Below the pieces are notes generated by a model, which was not told where the DNA came from, searched no databases, and saw only the letters and a list, made by a program, of their open reading frames with translations. The translations under genes and the position numbers were made by a program. From CAWCWK01 sp963842125 (GTDB taxonomy: Bacteria > Pseudomonadota > Alphaproteobacteria > Rhizobiales > CAWCWK01), in assembly GCA_963842125.1 (NCBI GenBank), contig CAWJFE010000005.1, positions 1,612,001 to 1,676,000 of the forward strand: DNA of 64,000 nucleotides, in the 5' to 3' direction. Position 1 is the first letter of the stretch. The number at the start of each line of letters is the position of its first letter. This document shows, one piece after another, positions 26,448-36,202 of this stretch.

Positions 26448-26930
26448 CTATCGGCGAACCAGATAGAGGCCGCCGAGGATGAGCAGCAGACCGATAGCCC
26501 GGCCGATGTCGAGCGGTCGCTCAGTCAGTCCGAACCAGCCGAAATGATCGGCCGTCGCCGCACCCGTCGCCTGGCCCAGCATGATTCCGCCGATGAAGAC
26601 GGCCGCCCCCGTGATCGGCACCACGTAGATCCCGCCCATCACCACGATCGCACCCGCAACGCCGCCGAGCAAGGCCCACCACGGCGCGTTCGACCACCCC
26701 CCGAGGCCGATCGGCTGACGGGCGAGCAAGGTGACGGCGATCACGAGAACGGCGCTGAAGACGAGCGAATAGATACCCGCGGCCGTCGGCCCGCTCACGC
26801 TTCTGGCCAGCGCGGCATTCATAGCGCCTTGCCAGGAAAGCAGCATGCCTGCGACGAGCGGGACGAGGATCACGAAATAGGTCAAAGCGGATGGTCCGGC
26901 GGAGGTAAGTGCCCTCACTTCGCTCGCCAT
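26448..26930 (-). CDS. DMT-superfamily (DUF606/YdcZ-like) transporter
   Basis: 160 residues from the ATG at 26930, with about five hydrophobic helices filling most of the protein. LVPLVAGMLLSWQGAMNAAL and GGIYVVPITGAAVFIGGIML are the family's typical helix 1 and helix 3-4 segments, and it ends with a helix and LVRR. DUF606 proteins are small drug/metabolite-type transporters that may act as dimers; substrates are unknown. A longer frame to 26978 adds a basic N-terminus that does not resemble the family. It converges on the PRC-barrel gene. Confidence 0.82.
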   Translation of the reverse strand: MASEVRALTSAGPSALTYFVILVPLVAGMLLSWQGAMNAALARSVSGPTAAGIYSLVFSAVLVIAVTLLARQPIGLGGWSNAPWWALLGGVAGAIVVMGGIYVVPITGAAVFIGGIMLGQATGAATADHFGWFGLTERPLDIGRAIGLLLILGGLYLVRR

Positions 26931-27023
26931 GCCACGACTGGCAAGGTCGGATACCGCTCTCGACGCTCGCCCGCGCACTTGCTAGCTCTTCCGTCCCGCG
27001 ACCGACATCACGAGACCCCGCCG

Positions 27024-27716
27024 ATGAAACGCTCCGAGATCAACGCCATCATGGCAGAGGCGGATGCGTTCATCCGGTCCTTCGGCTTCGTCCTCCCGCC
27101 CTTCGCCTACTGGACGCCGGACGAGATGAAGGCGCGGCGCGGCGAGATCGACGGCATCGTCGAGGCTAGGCTTGGCTGGGATATCACCGATTACGGCCAG
27201 GGCCGGTTCGACGAACTCGGGCTCTTCCTCTTTACCATCCGCAACGGGCGTCTTGCCGACCTCCAGGCTGGCGGGGGCATGTGCTATGCCGAGAAGCTGC
27301 TGATCTCCCGCAAGGATCAGATCAGCCCGATGCATCGGCACGTCGTGAAGGCCGAGGACATCATTAACCGGGGCGGCGCGAAGCTCGCACTCGAACTCTT
27401 CGCCTCGGACGCCGAGGGCAAGCTCGACCGGACGGCCCCCGTCAGCGTCTTCACCGACGGTGTTCGCCGCGACATGAAAGCCGGCGACACACTGCTGCTC
27501 GATCCGGGCGAGAGCGTCACCCTGATGCCGGGCGACTGGCATGCGTTCTGGGGCGAAGGGGGCGACGTGCTGATCGGGGAGGTCTCGGCCGTGAACGACG
27601 ACGAGACCGACAACGTCTTCATCGACCCCATCGGCCGCTTTTCCGACATCGACGAGGATGTCGATCCGACGCACCTTCTCGTGTCGGACTACAGAACCAG
27701 GCTGTCGAAAGGCTGA
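27024..27716 (+). CDS. D-lyxose/D-mannose ketol-isomerase family protein
   Basis: 230 residues, a cupin-fold sugar isomerase. The metal-binding strand is MHRHVVKAEDIINRGG (two histidines and a glutamate), with a second set in MPGDWHAFWGEGGDVLIGEVS. Family members interconvert D-lyxose and D-xylulose, or D-mannose and D-fructose. The ATG at 27024 is the natural start (KRSEINAIMAEADAFI). No sugar operon surrounds it; the fructokinase at 22 kb is the nearest sugar gene and could use a fructose product, but that link is only speculation. Confidence 0.85.
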   Translation: MKRSEINAIMAEADAFIRSFGFVLPPFAYWTPDEMKARRGEIDGIVEARLGWDITDYGQGRFDELGLFLFTIRNGRLADLQAGGGMCYAEKLLISRKDQISPMHRHVVKAEDIINRGGAKLALELFASDAEGKLDRTAPVSVFTDGVRRDMKAGDTLLLDPGESVTLMPGDWHAFWGEGGDVLIGEVSAVNDDETDNVFIDPIGRFSDIDEDVDPTHLLVSDYRTRLSKG

Positions 27717-27883
27717 CGCCAGCCGCCCGCACCGTACCCTTACGGTTTCGCTCTCAGACTAGCGGCATATTGTGCCGCGCTGTGCCAGATCGGAGCGATT
27801 CGGACCGTCCGTTAACCTTATCTTCAGACGCGTTAACGAAGACTGCCGCTACAAGTCGGGGTATCGTTAAAAAGGGGCGCGCC

Positions 27884-29272
27884 GTGCGCATGCTCGTCAT
27901 CATCAGCTTTATCGCGAGCGCCGGGTGCGGTGTCGGAGCGTGGTTCGGAGCGGCCACGATCGGTCTCGCGCCGACGACCGCCGCCGCGCTGAGCGTCTCC
28001 GTCATGGCCAACCTCACGGCCATGTGCGCCCTCCTCGTCATCTGGCGAGATCAGGGGCGGGTTCGCACCGTCGATCAACGGCTGGAGCGCATGGAGCGTC
28101 ACGGCGCCGCAACGGCCCGCGCGATCAAGGCGCTGCCGGTGCGCACGAAGGAGATGTTCGCATCGGTCGAGGATCGTGTCTCGCAAGTCGAACGGTTGAC
28201 CCGCGCGGTCGGAGATGTCGCCGCGAACACCCCGACCGAAGCCGATACACTCGCCTCCGAGATCGCGGCCGTGACATCCGCGATGAACGCCACGATAGAG
28301 AAACGCGCTGCCGCACCCGAGCCGACGCCTGTTCCCGCGGCACCGGCATCCGACGGTGAGGCGAAGGACGAACTCGCCTCCGCCGTCGAGAGCCTCGTCG
28401 CTCGCTACACCAAGAACGGTCGCCCGCGTGCCCTCGCCGCCCCTCGCAGCGTCAACGACGATGCGCGCTCGCCCGCTACGAAAGCAAACGACGCCGCTGC
28501 CCTCGCCGCTTCGTCGAGCGGTGCGGAGCGCCTCGCGACGATGCTGCTGCGCCAGACGATCGACAGCCATGGACTCAAGGTGCAGCTGACGCCAGTTTGC
28601 CGCCTGCCCAACCGCCGGGTGATCTGGCAGGAGGCCGTCAGCCAGTTGAATGGCGGCGCCGAAGGCATGCTGACGCCGGCCGACTACCTCCCGCTTGCCG
28701 GTGCGGCCGGCATGATGCCGGAGCACGACACGCATCTCGTGCGGCGTATGGCCGAGACCCTGCGCCAGACGCCGGGAAACATGCGCATCTTCTTCAACAT
28801 GCACCCGAGCTCGCTCACCGTGCCGGGCCCGATCGACGCGCTCACCCAGGCCATCGGAAACGATCCTAGCGTCGCCAACCGTCTCATCGTCGAGTTCTCG
28901 CAGCACGACGTGAAGCGCATGGGGGCGGATGAAGTGCGTGGCCTGGGCACCCTCGCCCGCCTCGGCTTCGACCTTTCTATGGACGGCGTCGAGGACCTGC
29001 GCCTCGACTGGCGCGCCATGTCTCGCCAGGGCTTCCGCTTCGTGAAGGTGCCGGCGCACATTCTCTGCGGCGACTATCTCGGCTCCGACGTCCATCCCGC
29101 CGATCTCGGCGCGCTGATGGATCGCCACGGCCTCTCGCTCATCGCCGAGAATGTCGATGGTGAGGGCACGCTCCTTCAGCTTCAGGACCATGACGTCTGC
29201 TTCGCACAAGGGCGCCTCTTCGCCGGCGGGCACGGCGCATCGGTCCGCAACACCGCCGCACTGGCGGCCTGA
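27884..29272 (+). CDS. TipF-like membrane protein with a degenerate EAL domain
   Basis: 462 residues from the GTG at 27884, which has AAAGGGG at 6-nt spacing. Two hydrophobic helices (about 3-22 and 32-52) are followed by a coiled-coil-prone region (about 55-130), an Ala/Pro-rich linker, and a C-terminal EAL-type domain (about 225-455). EAL motifs are partly kept: EAV for EAL, FFNMHPSSL, a single Glu in IVEFSQ, SMDG in place of DDFG, VKVP in place of IKID and AENV for AEGV. This architecture matches TipF, which in Caulobacter binds c-di-GMP and organises flagellum assembly without being an active phosphodiesterase. I infer the same type of role here. Confidence 0.72.
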   Translation: MRMLVIISFIASAGCGVGAWFGAATIGLAPTTAAALSVSVMANLTAMCALLVIWRDQGRVRTVDQRLERMERHGAATARAIKALPVRTKEMFASVEDRVSQVERLTRAVGDVAANTPTEADTLASEIAAVTSAMNATIEKRAAAPEPTPVPAAPASDGEAKDELASAVESLVARYTKNGRPRALAAPRSVNDDARSPATKANDAAALAASSSGAERLATMLLRQTIDSHGLKVQLTPVCRLPNRRVIWQEAVSQLNGGAEGMLTPADYLPLAGAAGMMPEHDTHLVRRMAETLRQTPGNMRIFFNMHPSSLTVPGPIDALTQAIGNDPSVANRLIVEFSQHDVKRMGADEVRGLGTLARLGFDLSMDGVEDLRLDWRAMSRQGFRFVKVPAHILCGDYLGSDVHPADLGALMDRHGLSLIAENVDGEGTLLQLQDHDVCFAQGRLFAGGHGASVRNTAALAA

Positions 29273-29325
29273 CGGAAACGTCGCTAGACCGGCCGGCGAC
29301 ATCTCTCAACACGCCGGCACCTTCC

Positions 29326-30189
29326 ATGACCGAACCGACCATCCTGCCCGGCCTTCGCGCCTGGGCCGACCGCTACGACGCCATCATCTGCGACGTCTGG
29401 GGCGTGCTGCATGACGGGGTGACGGTCCATGAGGGCGCCGTCGACGCCCTGCGCCGCTATCGCGACGGCGGCGGCCGGGTCCTCCTCGTGTCCAACTCGC
29501 CCCGCCCCGGAGCGCTTGTCATCGAGCAGCTGCTCGGCATGGGCATTCCCCGCGACACGTTCGACGATGCGCTCTCGTCGGGCGACATCGCGCGAAGTTG
29601 GCTGGCGGAACGGCCGGGCCTTCCGATCGGGCTCATTACCGCACCGTTCCACGTGCCGATGCATGACGGTCTCGACCTCCGAATCGTCGGCCCCGACGAA
29701 GCCGACCATCTCGTCGTCACCGCTCTGCCGGATGACGAGAACGAGACGCCGGAGGACTATCGCGCGACGCTCGAGAGCTACCGCGCCGCCGACGTACCGA
29801 TGCTCTGCGCCAACCCGGACTACGTCGTCGAGCGCGGCGGGCGTCTCATCTATTGCGCCGGCGCACTGGCCGACATGTACCGCGAGATGGGCGGGACCGC
29901 GCTCGACACGGGCAAGCCCTCCGCGATGATCTACGACACGGCGATGGAGCGCTTCGCCGACATGCTGGGCGAGGCGCCCGCCAAGGCCCGCCTCCTCGCT
30001 ATCGGAGACGCAATCCGCACGGATGTGAAGGGCGCGGCCGATCTCGGCGTCGACATGCTTTTCATGGCCAAGGGCATTCACACCGAAGATGCGTACAGCA
30101 ACGACACGCTCGACACCGCCAAGCTCGGCGCACTCTTCGCGGAGAAAGGCGTCGGCCCGGCAGCGGTGCAGGAAACGCTCGCCTGGTAG
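29326..30189 (+). CDS. TIGR01459 family HAD-type hydrolase
   Basis: 287 residues, a class IIA HAD phosphatase. Motif I is AIICDVWGVLHDG (nucleophile D23), motif II VLLVSNSPRPG, the lysine of motif III is in GKPSAMIYDTAM, and motif IV is IGDAIRTDVKGA. The family is conserved in alphaproteobacteria, usually near ribF and ileS as here, and its substrate is unknown (NagD-like sugar phosphates or nucleotides are possible). The ATG at 29326 gives the normal N-terminus. It converges on the pseudo-receiver gene with a 3-bp gap. Confidence 0.9.
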   Translation: MTEPTILPGLRAWADRYDAIICDVWGVLHDGVTVHEGAVDALRRYRDGGGRVLLVSNSPRPGALVIEQLLGMGIPRDTFDDALSSGDIARSWLAERPGLPIGLITAPFHVPMHDGLDLRIVGPDEADHLVVTALPDDENETPEDYRATLESYRAADVPMLCANPDYVVERGGRLIYCAGALADMYREMGGTALDTGKPSAMIYDTAMERFADMLGEAPAKARLLAIGDAIRTDVKGAADLGVDMLFMAKGIHTEDAYSNDTLDTAKLGALFAEKGVGPAAVQETLAW

Positions 30190-30192
30190 CGC

Positions 30193-30585
30193 CTACTCGG
30201 CCGCGACCAGACGGACCTCGCTCGCCGTCAGCCGTTCCAGCAACTCGCGAAAGGCGGTCGTGTTGAACGGCGTCGCAATGCCGTCATTGGCGCCGAGGGC
30301 GCGGGCGCGGGCCCCGTCGAGCTGCGAGCCCATCATGACGATCGAGACGTGCGGAAAGGCGTGGCGAATGGACTGCGCCAGCGCCGGACCCGCGATCGGC
30401 TTCATCTCACGGTTGAGGAGCACGAGCGCGACGTCACGTTTCGCCAAGCGTGCCAACGCCTCGCCCGGCAGCGCCGTATCAGCCTCGATGCCCAACACCA
30501 TCGTCGCCACCGTCGCTGCGGCCTCGGCCAGCGGTCGATAGTCGTCGACGACGAGAACGGACCCAGGGTGCGGAAGGTCAGGCAT
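30193..30585 (-). CDS. Pseudo-receiver protein lacking phosphoacceptor Asp and conserved Lys
   Basis: 130 residues, a single receiver-like domain (VLVVDDYRPLAEAAA gives D14/D15). At the phosphorylation position the sequence is VLLNREMKPIAG, so the aspartate is N58 (codon AAC). The conserved lysine is replaced by T105 (IATPF instead of a KPF/KPI motif) and the threonine/serine strand reads MMGSQ. The rest of the fold is normal. It should not be phosphorylated in the usual way and may act as a constitutive binding module or as an inhibitor. An in-frame GTG at 30603 is an alternative start. No kinase or output partner is adjacent. Confidence 0.8.
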   Translation of the reverse strand: MPDLPHPGSVLVVDDYRPLAEAAATVATMVLGIEADTALPGEALARLAKRDVALVLLNREMKPIAGPALAQSIRHAFPHVSIVMMGSQLDGARARALGANDGIATPFNTTAFRELLERLTASEVRLVAAE

Positions 30586-30787
30586 AGCGACTCGGCTCTC
30601 CACGCAAACAACTGCGCGGAGCTTACCACGCTGAGCCTTGGAGCGCGGTTATCGGACCATCCGAAGCTGCCGCTCGGACGGCGTTATCCACCGGTCATCA
30701 ACAGCCCCCGCAGTCTGCGCGCGCTTGACCGATAGCCATACGCACGGCATTCCCGCCGTCCCGACTCCGAAGGAATGCTCACGCGCC

Positions 30788-31722
30788 GTGCCGCCCGTTC
30801 GACTCATCACCGCGTTGGCCGACCTTCCCGATGCGATGCGCGGCGGCGCGGTCGCGATTGGCAATTTCGATGGCGTCCACCGGGGGCACAAGGCCGTGCT
30901 CGACGCTGCGAAAGCCGCGTTCGGCCCGCCGCGCCTCGCGCTCACTTTCGAGCCCCACCCCCGCGCCTACTTCTCCGGCAAGCCGATGTTCCGTCTGACA
31001 CCGGAGGCTGAGAAGGCGGCGCTGATGGCGGCGGGCGGTCTCGACGCAACGGTTTCGCTGCCCTTCGGCTCTGCCCTGGCCGGTCAGTCGGCCGAAGCGT
31101 TCGTACGGGATGTGCTGGTCGAGGGGCTTGGCGTCCGCCACGTTGCCATCGGCTTCGACTTCCGCTTCGGTGAGGGACGCAGCGGAGATGCCGCGCTGCT
31201 TCGACGGATGGGGGTGGAACACGGCTTCGACCTCACCGTGGTCGAGGCAATGGAGGATGAGGGCGGGCCGATCTCGTCGTCCCGCATTCGGGATGCGCTC
31301 GGCCGGGGTGACATCACGATGGCCACGGCATTGCTCGGTCACCGCTGGCGCGCCGGCGGCGAGATCGTCCACGGCAAGCAGCTTGGCCGCACGCTGGGTT
31401 ATCCGACGGCCAATATCGCCCTGCCGCCCGAGACGGGGTTGGCCCACGGCATCTATGCGGTCCGCACGACGGTCGACGGCATGCGGAGCGCGACGGCGTC
31501 GCCAGCTTCGGCCGTCGCCCGACCTTCGACAACGGCCCCGTCCTCCTCGAGACCTACATCTTCGACTTCGAGGGCGATCTCTACGGGCGGCATATGGACG
31601 TAGAATTCCATGCCTTCCTTCGCGGCGAGGAGCGGTTCGACAGCGCCGAGGCGCTCGTCGCGCAGATGGACCGGGATTCGGAGCGGGCCCGCGCGATCCT
31701 GGCGGGCGGCGGCGATGCGTGA
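30788..31722 (+). CDS. ribF: Bifunctional riboflavin kinase/FAD synthetase, frameshifted near 31485
   Basis: RibF converts riboflavin to FMN and FAD. The GTG at 30788 (AGGA about 13 nt upstream) starts RLITALADLP. The FAD synthetase domain has VAIGNFDGVHRGHKAVL and ISSSRIRDALGRGD; the riboflavin kinase domain begins with GRTLGYPTANIALP and GIYAVRTTVDGMR. At about 31482-31488 the frame is lost, and the rest continues in another frame as RDGVASFGRRPTFDNGPVLL, ending ILAGGGDA at 31722. A single missing C (or two extra bases) explains it. Both halves are well conserved and the gene is usually essential, so a sequencing indel is more likely than inactivation. Confidence 0.88.
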
Positions 31723-31907
31723 GCGGCTTCCGCTCCGCAAGCCGGCCTGATAGAACGCCGCGCATGATCCACGCGACCGGTCGCCTCATCCGAATTCGTC
31801 GCCCGGCCTGAGCGTCTCCTTCTAGGCGCCGGGACCGGGATGCCCTTCGCCTGCCCTGTGATGACCGGGGCCGCGCCACGCGGCCCGCTGCCCGACGAGC
31901 CCCTTGC

Positions 31908-34835
31908 ATGACCGAAATACTGGACGCCACCGCCGACGCGACGCCCGCGCGCGACTATTCCGCGACGCTGAACCTGCCGAAGACCGACTTTCCCATGCGG
32001 GCCGGCCTGCCGAAGCGCGAGCCGATGCTGCTGGAGCGTTGGGAAGGCCTCGGCCTTTATGAGCGCCTCCGCGAGACGGCGAAGGGGCGCGAACCCTTCG
32101 TCCTTCACGACGGCCCGCCTTATGCCAACGGCAACATCCACCTCGGCACGGCGCTCAACAAGATCCTCAAGGACATGGTGACGCGCACCCGCCAGATGAT
32201 GGGCTATGACGCCAACTACGTGCCCGGCTGGGACTGCCACGGCCTCCCCATCGAATGGAAGATCGAGGAGCAGTACCGCGCCAAGGGCCGCAACAAGGAC
32301 GACGTGCCGATCAACGAGTTCCGGCGCGAATGCCGCGACTTCGCCGAGCACTGGCTGAGTGTCCAACGCGAGGAGTTCAAGCGCCTCGGCGTGACAGGCG
32401 ACTGGGAGAACCCCTATACGACCATGGCCTTCCACGCCGAGGCGCGCATCGCGGGCGAGCTGATGAAGTTCGCGGAGACGGGGCAGCTCTATCGTGGCTC
32501 CAAGCCCGTCATGTGGTCGGTCGTAGAGCGCACTGCCCTGGCCGAGGCCGAGGTGGAGTATCAGGACTACCAGAGCGATATGATCTGGGTCCGCTTCATG
32601 CCCAAGGGTAGTGCATTGGACGGCGCCGACATCGTCATATGGACGACGACGCCCTGGACCATCCCCGGCAACCGCGCCATCGCCTATAGCCCCCGCATCG
32701 CCTACGGCATCTACGAGATTACCGAAGCGGCGGGCGACAACTGGGCAAGCGTCGGTGACAAGCTCGTTCTCGCTGACGCGCTGGCCGCGGACGTGCTTCA
32801 AGAACGCGCGGATAGAAGAAAGCGGATACCGAAAGGTTCGTGCCGTCGAAGCGGCCGAGTTCGAAGGTCCGTCGCCAAGCACCCGCTTGCCGCTAAATGG
32901 GCTACGATTTCGCCGTGCCTCTGCTCACCGGCGACCACGTCACCGACGAGGCCGGCACCGGGTTCGTCCACACGGCACCGAGCCATGGTGCGGAAGACTT
33001 CGAGGCTTGGATGGACGCCAAGGTCGATCTGGAAGCGCGCGGCATCGACACTTCCATCCCCTTCCCCGTCGACGACGCTGGCGCCTACACCAAGGACGCG
33101 CCCGGCTTCGAGGGCCTGCGGGTGCTGGACGACAAGGGCAAGAAGGGCCCGGCCAACGGCGCCGTTATGGAGGCGCTCGTCGAGGCGGGCGCTCTCCTGG
33201 CGCGGGGCCGGCTGAAGCACACCTACCCGCATTCCTGGCGATCGAAGAAGCCGGTCATCTATCGCAATACGCCGCAGTGGTTCATCGCGATGGACAAGCC
33301 GCTCGGAGACGACACGACGCTGCGCGGGCGCGCCCTCAAAGGCCATTGGCGAGACGGCCTTCTTTCCTCGCGCCGGTCAGAACCGGCTCAACGGCATGAT
33401 CGAGAACAGGCCGGATTGGGTCGTCTCCCGTCAGCGCGCCTGGGGCGTACCGATCGCGGTCTTCGTCGATGAGGATGGCGGAGTTCTGGTCGATGCTGAG
33501 GTCAACGCCCGCATCCTCGACGCGTTCGAGGCCGAGGGTGCCGACGCCTGGTTCGCAGATGGCGCGCGCGAGCGGTTCCTCGGCGACCGCGCCGGCGAGC
33601 CCTGGACCATGGTCACAGACATCCTCGACGTCTGGTTCGACTCCGGCTCCACACATGCCTTCGTGCTGGAGGATCGGCCGGAGCTCAAATGGCCCGCCGA
33701 CGTCTACCTCGAGGGGTCCGACCAGCATCGCGGCTGGTTCCATTCCTCGTTGCTGGAGAGCTGCGGGACGCGGGGTCGCGCGCCCTACGACGCGGTCGTC
33801 ACGCACGGCTTCATCATGGCCGAGGACGGGCGCAAGATGTCCAAGAGCCTCGGCAATCAGGTCTTCCCGCAGGACGTGATCAAGGAGTTGGGCGCCGATA
33901 TCCTTCGCCTCTGGGTCGCCTCGTCGGACTATGCGGACGACCTGCGGATCGGCAAGGAGATCATCAAGACCAACGCCGACGCTTATCGCCGGCTGCGCAA
34001 CACGATCCGCTGGATGCTGGGCTCGCTCGCGCATCATAAGCCCGAGGAGGACGTCGCCTTCGCCGACATGCCGGAGCTGGAACGCTACGTGCTCCACAAG
34101 CTCGCCGAAGTGTCCGACACGGTGACGGCCGCGTACAAGACCTACGACTTCCGCCGCGCCTACACGACGCTCTTCAACTTCACGACGCTCGACCTCTCGA
34201 GCTTCTATTTCGACATACGCAAGGACGCGCTCTACTGCGACGCCCCATCGTCGCAGCGCCGCCGCGCCTGCCTGACGGTCCTCGATATGCTATTCGAAGG
34301 CGTCGTGCGGATGCTCGCGCCGCTCCTCACCTTCACCACGGAAGAAGCCTGGCTAGAGCGCCACGCGGGCCGGGAGGGCATCGATGCGGACTCGGTCCAT
34401 CTCCAGACCTATCTCGACGTTCCGGCCGAGTGGCATGACGCCGATTTGGCGGCGAAGTGGGAGAAGGTTCGCCGCGTCCGCCGCGTGGTGACGGGGGCAA
34501 TCGAGATCGAGCGGACGGCGAAATCCATCCGCTCCTCCCTCGAAGCGTCGCCGACCGTCTACGTGTCGGACGACAGCCTTCGCGCGACGCTCGATGGCGT
34601 CGACTTCGAGGATGTCGCGATCACGAGCGCGATCTCGGTCGAGGCCGGAGACGGTCCGGACGATGCGTTCCGCCTGACCGATGTGCCGGGCGTAGCCGTC
34701 GTCGTGCACCACGCGGACGGTACGAAATGCGCCCGGTCGTGGAAGGTCCTGCCCTCCGTCGGCTCCGACCCCGAATACCCCGACGTGACCCCGCGCGACG
34801 CCGATGCGCTGCGCGAGATCGACCGGGCGGCGTGA
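31908..34835 (+). CDS. ileS: Isoleucyl-tRNA synthetase, broken by four frame shifts between 32.80 and 33.36 kb
   Basis: About 975 codons, normal for the family. The N-terminal Rossmann part has PPYANGNIHLGTALNK (HIGH motif); the editing domain and the catalytic part with RKMSKSLGNQV (KMSKS) follow, then DVWFDSGSTHAF, VYLEGSDQHRGWF and the anticodon-binding helical domain. The frame changes at about 32797-32802, 32864-32871, 32894-32898 and 33338-33346, with conserved sequence on each side (KNARIEESGYRKV, VAKHPLAA, GYDFAVPLLTGDHVTDEAG, ETAFFPRAGQNRLNG). Several breaks are at short runs (AAA, GGG, TT), as in uncorrected long reads. I annotate one gene. It is followed by lspA. Confidence 0.9.
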
Positions 34836-34846
34836 GGGCCAGGGTT

Positions 34847-35353
34847 ATGAGCGCCAGCCGCTTCCCGGCCTGGGGCCCGGCGACGGGTCTCGGCCTCGCT
34901 ACGGCCCTGATCATCTTCGTGGTCGATCAGGCCTACAAGTACTGGGTGCTGCACATCTACCAGTTGGCCGGGCGGGGCGTGGTCGAGATCACGCCCTTCC
35001 TCAATCTCGTCATGGTCTGGAACCCTGGCGTCTCCTATGGCCTCTTCGAGCAGAACACCGATGCCGGACGGTGGATGCTGGTGATCTTCAACGTCATCGC
35101 CTCCATCGGTCTTTGGTTCTGGCTGGCTAGGCAGGAACGCGGCTGGGACGCGTTCGCCATCGGCCTCATCATCGGCGGTGCGCTAGGCAATGCGCTCGAC
35201 CGGGCGATCTACGGCGCGGTCGCCGACTTCTTCTCGCTCCACGCCTTCGGCTTCTATTGGTACGTCTTCAACGTCGCCGATGTCGCCATCGTCCTCGGCG
35301 TCATCATGCTTCTCATCGACGCCCTTCGCCCCTCGCGTCGCCTCGACGGTTAG
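34847..35353 (+). CDS. lspA: Lipoprotein signal peptidase (signal peptidase II)
   Basis: 168 residues with four membrane helices. The two catalytic aspartates are in GGALGNALDRA and WYVFNVADVAIVLG, and the conserved FLNLVMVWNPGVSYGLF segment precedes them. It cleaves prolipoproteins after lipid attachment. The ATG at 34847 follows AGGG by two bases and a GAGGGCCAGGG stretch, 11 bp after the ileS stop. The ileS-lspA order is widely conserved. A putative lipoprotein is encoded directly downstream. Confidence 0.95.
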   Translation: MSASRFPAWGPATGLGLATALIIFVVDQAYKYWVLHIYQLAGRGVVEITPFLNLVMVWNPGVSYGLFEQNTDAGRWMLVIFNVIASIGLWFWLARQERGWDAFAIGLIIGGALGNALDRAIYGAVADFFSLHAFGFYWYVFNVADVAIVLGVIMLLIDALRPSRRLDG

Positions 35354-35429
35354 GCCCACACCCGACCTGCCACGTCCCCGCCCGAATCATGGCGCTTAGC
35401 TGCGCACGGACAGTGTGGAGGGGTGCGTG

Positions 35430-36089
35430 ATGCCCGTCGAATTCAGCTTCCGGCGCGTGCGCGTGGCCGTGATCGTGGGAATGGCCGGCGCGACGCTGGC
35501 CGGATGTTCGGGTGGCGCCGGCGTTGCGACCGGCTCGGGCTACGGCAACAGTCTCATGTTCGACACGCTCAGCGGCGTGGCTCTTCTGCCAAAACAGCAG
35601 GAGACGATCGACTACTCGCCCCGCACCGGCCTCGTGATGCCGGCCGAGCCGAACGCCCTGCCCTCTCCGCAGGAGCAGCGCGTGGTGACCAATCCCGACT
35701 GGCCGCAGGACGAGAGCAACCCGACGAGCGAAGGCGCGCTTGCGGGCCTGACGCCCAAAGAACAGCGCCGGTCCATCCTAGCCCGCATCGTCAGCAATGG
35801 CGGCGAGCGCGGCAACAGCAATGCGCGCCCGATCAACGACCGGAACTCCGACATCGAGGTCTACGATCGCTTTCGCAAGGACATGAAGACCGCCCGCGCC
35901 CGGATCGACGAGCGCCGCGGGCGTACGCTGGAGGCGGGCGGAACCCCGACGCGCCGTTACCTCACGGACCCGCCGATCAACTATCGCGCGCCGGCGACGA
36001 CGACATCGCAGGATGGTGAAATCGTCGCGACCCGTGCCATCGCCCGCGAGCCGGAGAAGCGCGGATTGCGCCGGTTCCTCCCGTTCTGA
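35430..36089 (+). CDS. Putative lipoprotein of unknown function
   Basis: 219 residues from the ATG at 35430, which has GGAGG at good spacing. The N-terminus has a basic start, a hydrophobic stretch and a lipobox LAGC (about residues 24-27), so it should be processed by LspA, encoded upstream. The mature part is proline- and arginine-rich and looks poorly structured; DYSPRTGLVMPAEPNALPSP in the middle recalls the short proline-rich elements of DUF3035/BamF-type lipoproteins, but I am not sure of the family. It sits between lspA and two M16 genes, a common arrangement in the order. Confidence 0.75.
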   Translation: MPVEFSFRRVRVAVIVGMAGATLAGCSGGAGVATGSGYGNSLMFDTLSGVALLPKQQETIDYSPRTGLVMPAEPNALPSPQEQRVVTNPDWPQDESNPTSEGALAGLTPKEQRRSILARIVSNGGERGNSNARPINDRNSDIEVYDRFRKDMKTARARIDERRGRTLEAGGTPTRRYLTDPPINYRAPATTTSQDGEIVATRAIAREPEKRGLRRFLPF

Positions 36090-36202
36090 CCGTCGATTTC
36101 GGATGCCCCTAACGACATCGTAATGCTCGCCCGGCTTTCGCTCGGCGGGCATTCGCTTATGTAAGGTTCTCGACATGCATGTCTGACGAGGACCGGACCC
36201 TT

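Noticed and set aside
31767..31811. Short frame MIHATGRLIRIRRPA upstream of ileS as a leader peptide.
   Set aside because: It has no isoleucine run beyond two codons and no attenuator-like hairpins were evident.
36130..36165. Imperfect hairpin ATGCTCGCC...GGCGGGCAT between the lipoprotein and M16 genes.
   Set aside because: No T-run follows and the stem contains a wobble; it may be chance in GC-rich DNA.
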